From Paenibacillus andongensis (lineage in GTDB: Bacteria > Bacillota > Bacilli > Paenibacillales > NBRC-103111), in the NCBI RefSeq assembly GCF_025369935.1, contig NZ_CP104467.1, forward strand, positions 2,363,001 to 2,427,000: DNA of 64,000 nucleotides, written 5' to 3'. Each line of letters opens with the position of its first letter. Position 1 is the first letter of the stretch. Shown piece after piece: positions 17,772 through 25,955 of the stretch. Under the pieces are notes generated by a model. The model was not told where the DNA came from, searched no databases, and saw only the letters and a list, made by a program, of their open reading frames with translations. Both the position numbers and the translations under genes were made by a program.

Positions 17772-19511
17772 ATCAGACAATCGATTCGGTTTAGATTATC
17801 TCTTCTTTTTTTCATAACCATTGTCATTCCGATTGTTGGTATTGTGATTAAACTGCCTTCTTACTATCTCAATTTAATCAAAGAACAGGAGTCCTCTCTG
17901 CTCGAGGGGACTTTAACGGCATTGACATTCGATATTCAGACGTATTTAGACGATCTGGAGCGAATGACGGTGACGCCTTATTTAAACAATGAAGTCATGC
18001 GAGCTTTGAAATTAAAGTCCACTTTTCAGTGGCAGCTTTTAACCCCTTACGAGCAATATGAAGCGGAAGAAATGCTGAATAAAACGCTCCCCAACTATTT
18101 GAAAAACATGCGGAAAGACATACTAGGAACCATTCTTCTGCCGATGGATGGTACTGTTTATATTACACCTCCGGGCAGCTACTCGGATCAAATCGTGAAA
18201 GGCTTTCCGTTTGCTCAGCAGGATTGGTATATGAAGGCGCTGAAGGCAGATGGGAACGTAGCGTTTACAGGTGTGCACAAGCAAAATTATTTAACTGCGG
18301 GAGCGGAGGTTTTTTCCGTTGCCCGCCTTATTAAGGACCCTGATTCCAGTCGTCCGTTAGGTATTATTATGGCGGATGCCGACACGGTGCTTTTGGATCA
18401 AATGATGAAGGGCATCCGATTAAGCAAGGGATCGATCGTGGTCATCCTCGACGACAATAACCAGTTGATTTATGCCAATCAAGCCATTTCCCAGGATATG
18501 GTGAGCCAGGTCGCCTTGGGTAATCGGAAGGTCATGGACGTGAAAGAACCCTATTCGGTCGTCCGTGAAACGATTAGTCGATCCAAGTGGGTAATCGCTA
18601 TTCTTTCACCGGAAGCCTACATCCAATCGCATTTGCAGCGGGTATATTGGTTGGGATTTGCTTTTGCTTCCAGTGGACTGCTTATTGCATTATTCTTGTA
18701 CTTTACGGTATCCCACTGGATCGTGACTCCTTTTAAGCAAATGATTCTGGTCATGAAGCGCGTTCAGCGCGGAGATATGAATACCCTCTATCGAGTCAGA
18801 GGAAACGATGAAATTTCTCAGTTAGGCATGAATTTGAATACGATGATATCTAAGCTCGGAGAGCTTATTGATCGTGAATATAAGGCCGTTCTCGGCCAGC
18901 GGAATGCGGAATATCGGGCGTTGCAATCACAAATTCAACCACACTTTCTGTACAATACCTTAAATGGTTTCATTGGACTGAATCGGACGGGACAAACCAT
19001 GCAGCTGGAGCGGGCTATTCTTTCGCTAAGCGGAATGCTGCGTTACACCTTAGAACATAATGATTGGGCTCAATTACAGGAGGAAATTGATTTTATCAAC
19101 AAGTATTGCGGGCTGCAGCAGGTTCGTTTTGCCGATAAAATTCAAGTGCACATTTCCTGTGACCCGGATGCGCTTTCCATATTAATTCCTAAGCTGCTGC
19201 TGCAACCGATGATCGAAAATGCCATCATTCATGGTATAGAGCCAAGTGATCATATCTGTGAACTAAGGATGGATATTCAAATTCAGACATTATTAGAGAA
19301 GGGTGAAGAGGAAGAGGTAATAATGATCCGCATTACAGATAACGGAGTGGGCTTTGATTCAAGTATTGCTCAAGAAGGTTTAGGTATTCGCAATGTTAGA
19401 GAGCGCTTACAACTTTCTTTTGCCGGCGCTTCCATGATCTTACAAAGTAAAAGGGATGGGGGGACAAGCGTTCAGATTCTCATTCCGCTAAAGGATGTGA
19501 AACGAGGATGA
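17772..19511 (+). CDS. YesM-type sensor histidine kinase with apparent ATC start
   Basis: A 579-residue membrane kinase if it starts at 17772. The frame is open from the previous stop. A strong ribosome site AGGAGGGGG (17759-17767) points at ATC 17772, giving RQSIRFRLSLLFFITIVIP, the expected first membrane helix. The first conventional start, GTG 17844, would lie inside that helix and has no ribosome site. Domains: TM1 about 8-30, extracellular dCache-like sensor to about 295, TM2, HAMP (VTPFKQMILVMKRVQRG), HisK_YesM with phospho-His in QIQPHFLYNTLN, and ATPase with DNGVGFD and GLGIRNVRERL. It would sense a sugar or binding protein and phosphorylate the regulator at 19508. Confidence 0.88.
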   Translation: MRQSIRFRLSLLFFITIVIPIVGIVIKLPSYYLNLIKEQESSLLEGTLTALTFDIQTYLDDLERMTVTPYLNNEVMRALKLKSTFQWQLLTPYEQYEAEEMLNKTLPNYLKNMRKDILGTILLPMDGTVYITPPGSYSDQIVKGFPFAQQDWYMKALKADGNVAFTGVHKQNYLTAGAEVFSVARLIKDPDSSRPLGIIMADADTVLLDQMMKGIRLSKGSIVVILDDNNQLIYANQAISQDMVSQVALGNRKVMDVKEPYSVVRETISRSKWVIAILSPEAYIQSHLQRVYWLGFAFASSGLLIALFLYFTVSHWIVTPFKQMILVMKRVQRGDMNTLYRVRGNDEISQLGMNLNTMISKLGELIDREYKAVLGQRNAEYRALQSQIQPHFLYNTLNGFIGLNRTGQTMQLERAILSLSGMLRYTLEHNDWAQLQEEIDFINKYCGLQQVRFADKIQVHISCDPDALSILIPKLLLQPMIENAIIHGIEPSDHICELRMDIQIQTLLEKGEEEEVIMIRITDNGVGFDSSIAQEGLGIRNVRERLQLSFAGASMILQSKRDGGTSVQILIPLKDVKRG

Positions 19512-21004
19512 AGTTAATTATAGCAGATGACGAAAACCTTATTCGGGCAAGCATTCGAAGTATGATACAGGATGTGGAATCCTCTTGGCACCTCGTGGGT
19601 GAAGCTTCTAACGGCGAAGAACTGTTGGATTTGGTCAAAGAGCATAAGCCGAATGTAGCAATTATTGACATCCGTATGCCCCGTATGAGTGGACTTGAGG
19701 CGATGCGTCTGGGCAAAGCCATTTCCCCATGTACGAAGTGGATCAATTTAAGCGGATACTCCGACTTTGCTTATGCGCAGGAGGCGCTAAAATTAGGTGC
19801 ATCTGATTATTTATTGAAGCCCGTTAACCCAGTCGATTTAGAGAGAGCGCTAACGAATACGGCTAAGCACAATAAGGAATTTATCCGAATGCATAATCAA
19901 CAATTTGAAAATAGCTTGTTTGCCCTTTGTAACGGACTCACAACGTTGAAGTTTGAAGAACTTGACAGTGTTTACGTTCAAGGATGGTTTATTGGCGCTA
20001 TCTGCTTGTTCGACTCCATCCATACGGGCAAATTGCTTTCGGATCTAACGAGTCAATTCTACGATGATCTTCGTGGACGATTGAATCGTCATCTTGTTTA
20101 TGGCATGAATTTCGCTATGGTATCACTGCCTGACGGTGATCTAGCTGTTATCGGTTCTTGGGACCCTTTGAAAGGGGCTCAATCTGGGGAAGAGGTGCAT
20201 CGTTTTTTTGATTTACTAGAGGGTATTACGGAGAGTTATCGAAATGACGGATTGGCTATAACGATTCTCCAGTCAGGCGAATGTCACGGTTTCGATCAGT
20301 TGAATGCACAGCTTGGGCAGCTCGGGCAATGGAACAGTCTCCGTGCGGTATGCGGCATAGGACGACGAATTGGGTATTCGGAATTGGCGGAAGAGGCTAG
20401 CGTGCCGGAGAAATTGAAAATGAGCCATCTCTTTTGCTCGATCAAGCAGCATCTTCACTTCAAGGCCTATTTGCATTACCAAACAGCTGTTGGGGACATG
20501 GAGGGACTGCTGCTCAATGATAAACTGCTGACAGCGGATAAAACACGGCTTGCTGTTCATCTTTTTATGCTTCATGCACTTGGCATCAACATGGCAGAAT
20601 CCTCAGATGACATCGAAGTGATTAGAGAACTGCGGCAACTGGGAGAAAGCAAGCTGCTTGAAATAAGACCGCGAGAGCCCGTTACAGCTGATTTAATCGA
20701 GCATGTGATTCAATATATGGAAAAACATTATATGGATGACGTTGGTATTGGTCAAATTGCTCATCAACTAAACGTATCAGCGAACTACTTAAGTATGCTG
20801 TTCCACAAAAAAACGGGGACCCCGTTTGTAAAGTATTTAACCAATATCCGAATGCTTAAAGCGAAGGAACTGCTCCTTAACACGAATTTGCAGGTAAAAC
20901 AAATAGCCGAAAAAGTCGGCTATTACAGCACTAGGCATTTTACAAAATTATTCGTGGAAAATTGCTCCAGCTATCCGTCTGACTACCGCAAGAGTCAAGT
21001 CTAA
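19508..21004 (+). CDS. YesN-type response regulator with AraC DNA-binding domain
   Basis: A 498-residue regulator overlapping the kinase by four bases. Receiver domain 1-120 with acidic pair DDE, phospho-acceptor Asp in IIDIRMPRMSG (about residue 54) and Lys in LLKPVNP. A middle region (about 130-390) of unknown function, then two AraC helix-turn-helix motifs (about 400-498) including IGQIAHQLNVSANYLS and VKQIAEKVGYYSTRHFTKLF. Probably activates the upstream sugar transporter operon when phosphorylated by the partner kinase. Confidence 0.92.
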   Translation: MKLIIADDENLIRASIRSMIQDVESSWHLVGEASNGEELLDLVKEHKPNVAIIDIRMPRMSGLEAMRLGKAISPCTKWINLSGYSDFAYAQEALKLGASDYLLKPVNPVDLERALTNTAKHNKEFIRMHNQQFENSLFALCNGLTTLKFEELDSVYVQGWFIGAICLFDSIHTGKLLSDLTSQFYDDLRGRLNRHLVYGMNFAMVSLPDGDLAVIGSWDPLKGAQSGEEVHRFFDLLEGITESYRNDGLAITILQSGECHGFDQLNAQLGQLGQWNSLRAVCGIGRRIGYSELAEEASVPEKLKMSHLFCSIKQHLHFKAYLHYQTAVGDMEGLLLNDKLLTADKTRLAVHLFMLHALGINMAESSDDIEVIRELRQLGESKLLEIRPREPVTADLIEHVIQYMEKHYMDDVGIGQIAHQLNVSANYLSMLFHKKTGTPFVKYLTNIRMLKAKELLLNTNLQVKQIAEKVGYYSTRHFTKLFVENCSSYPSDYRKSQV

Positions 21005-21111
21005 TCAAATGATTTTCAAAAATATGGAATTGTGATGACCTATTCGGGTATCCGTTTGTTTCATCATTAAATTATCAAAGCAGTAATGAGCTTAACGGAT
21101 ACGATAGTGGA

Positions 21112-21140
21112 GGAGCTTGCCGCGAGGCAGCTCCTTTTTT
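21112..21140 (+). terminator. Rho-independent terminator after the first two-component pair
   Basis: GGAGCTTGCC and GGCAGCTCC pair around GCGA with one bulge and are followed by TTTTTT. Confidence 0.8.
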
Positions 21141-21238
21141 CGTTGAGGTAAGAGGCGCTTTCATTAACATGTAATTTACAATGAGATAATTTTGTCCTAA
21201 TGAAGATCAATTATTATTGAAGTTATTAGTTTTTTGAG

Positions 21239-23056
21239 GTGAATTCATCCATCATGATGTGGTTGTGGGAAAAAATAGTGCTCGTAATCGGAAGAAGCTT
21301 TAAGATCAAGCTCATAATCAGCCTATCCATTATTATTTTGATAGCATTTGGCGCGGCTGGATATTTCACATACCACTATAACCTTGATTTATTTGAAAAA
21401 GAAATTAGCAAGCAGTTTTCCCAAACCAATGAAGAAGCTTTGGCCAAATTAGATCTTAAACTGCAGGAAATGCAACGTATATCACAGTCAATCGTTTTTA
21501 ATCCTCAAATTGAAAATAAGATCAGTGAAATCAATTCAGCTGGAAACTATGATACGTTTCGCTCCTACTACGAAAAAAAACAAATAAAAGAAATAATCAA
21601 TCAAATCAAATTGGATGCGCCGTACATTACGGGATTGTATATGTTTGATTTAAAGGGGAACCCGTCTTATTTTCGTTTTAATACGCCGTCGATTAACGAG
21701 CTGGATGCTACCTTTTATCAAGCTATTCTTCCTAAGATCAATCAATCCTACGGGGATTTGGTATGGTTAAGATTTCCTTTGCCGAGTTCGGTAGAGCCTA
21801 ACGGGGTTAGGCCATCGATTGTTTCCGCCAGGTGGATGAAAGACAGCTCTTTGCATACTTATGGCATGCTGATCATCCTACTAGATGAAACTTTTTTTTC
21901 CAGCAGCCTTGAAGGGTTAACGAAAGACGACTTGGGAAAGGTTTATTTGTTTAATCAGTCGAACGATTTATTATATAGCAATGTGGCTTTGAAGTCGGAA
22001 GAAGAGCTCAATCAGTTGAAAGCCTTGAATCATGCTCAAATCAAGGACCAGTATTTATTTGTTCAAAGCAACTCGAAGGCGTTTAAGTTTTCACTTGTCA
22101 GCGGCACTTCCCTGGTGGCGATCCGGTCAAAAAACGAGACGATTTTACAAATAATTTTGTACACTGGTGTCATCAGTGTGATTGTGATAAGCCTTCTGAT
22201 TATGCTGGCAAGTAAAAAACTGCTTCGGCCGCTTGAAGATTTAGTAAACGGCCTTCAAAAAGTGCGCTCCGGCAATTTCGATACCCGCATTAAGATCAGA
22301 TCCAGAGATGAACTGGCCTACATCGGAGAAAGCTTTAATGAGATGACAGAAAAAGTTGAGCGTTTAATTAATGAAGTCTATCTCACACAATTGAGTGAAA
22401 AGAAGGCGGAACTAAAAGCGCTGCAGGCTCAGTTGAATCCACACTTCCTCCATAATATTTTAAATGAAATTTATTGGAAGCTTTATATGCAAAATGACAA
22501 AGATACAGCTTCTCTTGTTACAGCCGTATCAGAGATGCTCAAATACTCGTTAATGCCGATAGACATCCCATCGACATTCAGGGATGAAATTGGCCAGGTC
22601 CGTAACTATGTCAAAATACAAACGGAGCTGTTTGAAACCGAATTAGAAACAGTTTTCGAGGTGGAAGAGGAGGCGCAAGAAAGCGAAATATTACGTTCTT
22701 TGCTCCAGCCTCTTGTAGAAAATGTGTTTGTACATGCTTTCCGCAACCGATTATTACATAAGAAATTGATAATTAAAGCCATTCGAAATGATGATCTGTT
22801 GGAAATCGAAATAGCGGATAATGGGTGCGGGATCCATGAGGAGCGTATATCGAAGATTGTTGGCGTGGATGGCATGTCTCCGCTGCATCGGAATGATGGT
22901 CGAGACAGTCTTGGGGTAAATAGTGTGATAAGAAGGATTAAACTGATGTATGGCGCACCTTATAGGCTAGAAATTAACAGTGTACTGCATGGTGGAACAA
23001 AGATGCGTCTCATTTTACCATTCAGAAACGTTGAAAAGAAAGGGTTTAAAGTATGA
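21239..23056 (+). CDS. YesM-type sensor histidine kinase (second pair)
   Basis: Up to 605 residues; GTG 21239 or ATG 21254/21257 may be the start, all shortly after GAGGTG. Membrane helix about 25-46 (LIISLSIIILIAFGAAGYF), extracellular sensor to about 300, second helix (IILYTGVISVIVISLLIML), HAMP with RPLEDLVNGLQKVRSG, kinase dimerisation with phospho-His in QLNPHFLHNILNEI, and ATPase with VENVFVHAFRN and IADNGCGI. It has its own region upstream, behind a terminator, so it is a separate transcription unit from the first pair. Partner regulator overlaps by four bases. Confidence 0.9.
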   Translation: MNSSIMMWLWEKIVLVIGRSFKIKLIISLSIIILIAFGAAGYFTYHYNLDLFEKEISKQFSQTNEEALAKLDLKLQEMQRISQSIVFNPQIENKISEINSAGNYDTFRSYYEKKQIKEIINQIKLDAPYITGLYMFDLKGNPSYFRFNTPSINELDATFYQAILPKINQSYGDLVWLRFPLPSSVEPNGVRPSIVSARWMKDSSLHTYGMLIILLDETFFSSSLEGLTKDDLGKVYLFNQSNDLLYSNVALKSEEELNQLKALNHAQIKDQYLFVQSNSKAFKFSLVSGTSLVAIRSKNETILQIILYTGVISVIVISLLIMLASKKLLRPLEDLVNGLQKVRSGNFDTRIKIRSRDELAYIGESFNEMTEKVERLINEVYLTQLSEKKAELKALQAQLNPHFLHNILNEIYWKLYMQNDKDTASLVTAVSEMLKYSLMPIDIPSTFRDEIGQVRNYVKIQTELFETELETVFEVEEEAQESEILRSLLQPLVENVFVHAFRNRLLHKKLIIKAIRNDDLLEIEIADNGCGIHEERISKIVGVDGMSPLHRNDGRDSLGVNSVIRRIKLMYGAPYRLEINSVLHGGTKMRLILPFRNVEKKGFKV

Positions 23057-24117
23057 TAATCAGTAAAGTAATAATCGTGGAGGATCAGCCTCATTTTCGT
23101 AAAGGTCTGGTTACAATGATTGAGCTCAATCAACCTGAATGGATCGTTGTAGGCGAAGCAAGCAACGGAGAAGATGCGTTACCGATGCTGGATCGATTCA
23201 AACCGGATGTGGTGCTTACGGATATTAACATGCCGATCATGAACGGTATTGATTTCATCTCGCTTTTACGGAATAAATATCCAGATCTTATCGTTATTAT
23301 TTTGACCGGTTATAGAAATTTTGAACATGCACAAGCGGCAGTAAAGCTCGGCGTTTTTGATTTTTTAACAAAGCCGTGTTCGGAACAAGATGTTCGTCAT
23401 GTGCTTCATAAAGCCTTTCTGAAGCTAAATGAGCGCCATTCGAAGCAAGAGCAGCAATCAGAGCTTAGCTTAGAGGAAAAGCGAATTTCGGATTTGGAGG
23501 CGCAGTTCATTTCCGCCATATTAACTGGAGAAGCCAGTATTTTACAGCAGGTATTGGATCAATTTATAGCCTATCTTAAGCCTTTACCTTATTACAAATT
23601 AAAATTGGAAGCTTTGTCATTGGCCGTTGCCTTACAAAGAACTGCACAGAACTATTTGGATATCGAAGAGAGCGGTCTGTATAACAAAACTTCAATGGAT
23701 ATGACCGATTTAACTTCCGATAAAATTTTTGTGTGGACAAAGGTGCTTAGTGACAGCTTCATGAGTTGCTTCCAAAGATGGCAGTTATCGAAAAGTAAAA
23801 ATACAATTGATAAAGCTGTAAAATATATCGAAGAACATTATGAACAGGATTGCAGCTTGACGGATGTGGCCTCTTACGTTCAAATGAATCCAAGCTACCT
23901 TAGCGTTTTATTTAAGAAGGCAACTGGAGAGAGATTTAAAAACTACTTAAACCGCATGCGTATGGATAAGGCGGCGCTGCTGCTGCGCAATTCCGACATG
24001 AAAATATCAGAAATTGCCAGCGCTACCGGTTTCGACGAACCGAATTATTTCACCAATGTTTTCCGGCAGCAGTACCAAATGTCACCGAAGGAATTCCGCA
24101 ATTCGATATCCATGTAA
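23053..24117 (+). CDS. AraC-type response regulator (second pair)
   Basis: A 354-residue regulator, shorter than the usual 500 residues of YesN proteins because the central region is reduced. Receiver 1-120 with VEDQ, phospho-Asp in VLTDINMPIMNG (about residue 57) and Lys in LTKPCSE. AraC domain about 255-354: LTDVASYVQMNPSYLSVLF and ISEIASATGFDEPNYFTNVF, ending SPKEFRNSISM. Likely partner of the kinase at 21239. Target genes are not evident; the next gene, an anchored binding protein, begins six bases after its stop. Confidence 0.92.
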   Translation: MIISKVIIVEDQPHFRKGLVTMIELNQPEWIVVGEASNGEDALPMLDRFKPDVVLTDINMPIMNGIDFISLLRNKYPDLIVIILTGYRNFEHAQAAVKLGVFDFLTKPCSEQDVRHVLHKAFLKLNERHSKQEQQSELSLEEKRISDLEAQFISAILTGEASILQQVLDQFIAYLKPLPYYKLKLEALSLAVALQRTAQNYLDIEESGLYNKTSMDMTDLTSDKIFVWTKVLSDSFMSCFQRWQLSKSKNTIDKAVKYIEEHYEQDCSLTDVASYVQMNPSYLSVLFKKATGERFKNYLNRMRMDKAALLLRNSDMKISEIASATGFDEPNYFTNVFRQQYQMSPKEFRNSISM

Positions 24118-24123
24118 GCGTGT

Positions 24124-25830
24124 ATGGATACGTATAGCCATCATTTTGATGAAAAAGAGGATCAGAAAACGATTATGCTGAATAAGAAGCTGTGGATTGG
24201 AGTTACGTTAGGGTTTATTATTGCTGCGGCTGTTGTGCTAGTTAATTACACACTTTTTAATGATAATGTAAGTGATTCAGGCAACCATACAGCCAAAAAT
24301 GAGATTACGGTTTCTGTTTATGACCGGGGTATGATTCCGGTTTCTGAGGGATCTTACGCAGAAAATCGATGGACCGATTGGATCGATCGTAATGGACCGG
24401 TACACGTAAAGTTCGTTCCCATCCAGCGAAGTGAATCGAGGCAAATCCTGATGAAATTGATTGCTTCCGGTTCAGCTCCAGACATCATTAACGAATACAA
24501 TACAACTACTCGTAACAACTTGTATGAACAAAACCAATTGTTGCCTTTAGACAATGTTTTGAAGTTTATGCCGGAATACGAGAAATTAATCACGCAATAT
24601 CCGCAGTTAAAGAAAGCTGGCACCAAATCGGATGGCAAGCTGTATGAAATTGGGAAGCTGAATGAAGCTAATCCCTTACATGCTTTTTTTATTCGGACGG
24701 ATTGGTTGAAAAAGCTAAACTTAGAAGTGCCTAAAACGCAAGAGGAATTTTTTAGGGTGGCTAAGGCTTTCACCGAACTGGATCCGGACGGTGATGGAAT
24801 GGATGATACGTATGGGACAAACCTTAGTTATTATTCAGAGACTGCTCTGAACGAAATGTTTGGTGATTCATCATCAAGCACTCAATTTTCTTGGGGGATT
24901 AAGGATGGTAACATAGTACGTCAGTGGGAAAACGAACTGGCTTCTCTTACATTTAAGAAGCGTTTATATGATCATCACATCATTGATAAAGATTATATGC
25001 ACGATAGCAGCGGATCTAAAGCTAAGCAGGATTTTCTTAAGGGAAAGATCGGGATTTATATTAATCCAAGCGTCAATTGGACCGAGTTTACCATATCAGA
25101 CCTTGCTATTCTTAAGAAAAATGTACCGGGAGCAGAAATTGCACCGATGGCTTATCCTAAAACAAGCATGGGAGCGTTCACAGGCGCAATTAATAATCCG
25201 ATTCAAATGACAACCGTAATCAATGTCCATACGAAATCCCCTGAAGCTGACGCGCGATATATCGACTTCATGATGAAGCCGGAAACATCGGTAAAATTTG
25301 CTGGAGATGAAGGGGTTCATTGGCAAAAAAACGCGTATGGCTGTCCGAGCGTATTGGATACGTATAAAGAAAAAAATGAGGTCAGCTATAACGCGGATTA
25401 TCGGATGTTTGTTACTAAAATTAATAAAAAGTGCGAATATATTACCAACAAATTGAACTCGGAAGTTCCTGAACAAAAGAAAGCTCTGGATATATATAAA
25501 AACGCCCAAAACATGTATCTGGATCCAAGCAAGCAGTATCCCGGCTTGACGGTGGGAGAATATATGCCTGTGTTTCCGAACAGTTTGAATATGATCCAAA
25601 TGGCATTGCTCGAGGAAATATCGGATCTCTATGTCAAAGCGATTATCAGCGGCAGTCATTACAGCCCGGAGCAAGCTATAGCAGACGCACAGGCTGTTTG
25701 GAATAAAGCAAACGGGAAGCAGCTTGAAGATTATATGAATCAATGGTATGCAGAAAATAAAGACCAAGTCTTTCTTGTCAAAGATATTTGGGAGATCGTG
25801 AAGCGTCAAATGGCGGAAATGCAATCATGA
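24124..25830 (+). CDS. Membrane-anchored extracellular solute-binding protein (LplA-like), with two-component genes
   Basis: A family-1 binding protein of 568 residues (551 if ATG 24175 is used, which has a better spaced AAGAGG). The N terminus carries a hydrophobic helix (WIGVTLGFIIAAAVVLVNYTLF) with no lipobox Cys, so it is likely an uncleaved membrane anchor rather than a lipoprotein. Family features are VSVYDRGM near residue 62, FVPIQRSESRQILMKLIASG and DLDPDGDGMDDTYGTNL (short form: DPDGDGMDDTYG). No permease gene lies beside it; it is co-transcribed with a kinase/regulator pair and ends at a strong terminator. It may deliver a ligand signal to the sensor kinase rather than feed a transporter. 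Confidence 0.85.
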   Translation: MDTYSHHFDEKEDQKTIMLNKKLWIGVTLGFIIAAAVVLVNYTLFNDNVSDSGNHTAKNEITVSVYDRGMIPVSEGSYAENRWTDWIDRNGPVHVKFVPIQRSESRQILMKLIASGSAPDIINEYNTTTRNNLYEQNQLLPLDNVLKFMPEYEKLITQYPQLKKAGTKSDGKLYEIGKLNEANPLHAFFIRTDWLKKLNLEVPKTQEEFFRVAKAFTELDPDGDGMDDTYGTNLSYYSETALNEMFGDSSSSTQFSWGIKDGNIVRQWENELASLTFKKRLYDHHIIDKDYMHDSSGSKAKQDFLKGKIGIYINPSVNWTEFTISDLAILKKNVPGAEIAPMAYPKTSMGAFTGAINNPIQMTTVINVHTKSPEADARYIDFMMKPETSVKFAGDEGVHWQKNAYGCPSVLDTYKEKNEVSYNADYRMFVTKINKKCEYITNKLNSEVPEQKKALDIYKNAQNMYLDPSKQYPGLTVGEYMPVFPNSLNMIQMALLEEISDLYVKAIISGSHYSPEQAIADAQAVWNKANGKQLEDYMNQWYAENKDQVFLVKDIWEIVKRQMAEMQS

Positions 25831-25851
25831 GGTTTACAAAATGTTTAAATT

Positions 25852-25904
25852 AGCCCAAATAATTTATAGGTCTATCTATAAATTATTAAGGGCTCTTTTT
25901 TTTT
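25852..25904 (+). terminator. Rho-independent terminator
   Basis: AGCCCAAATAATTTATAG pairs with CTATAAATTATTAAGGGCT around GTCTAT (one internal mismatch) and is followed by a long T-run. It ends the second two-component/binding-protein operon. Confidence 0.9.
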
Positions 25905-25955
25905 GGATAATTATAATAGGTTTGAACATAGAAAAACTACAGGAGTGGATACGAT

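Noticed and set aside
25096..25824. 242-codon minus-strand frame opposite the anchored binding protein
   Set aside because: Shadow of the real gene; low-complexity hydrophobic and His-rich composition, no ribosome site, no family resemblance.
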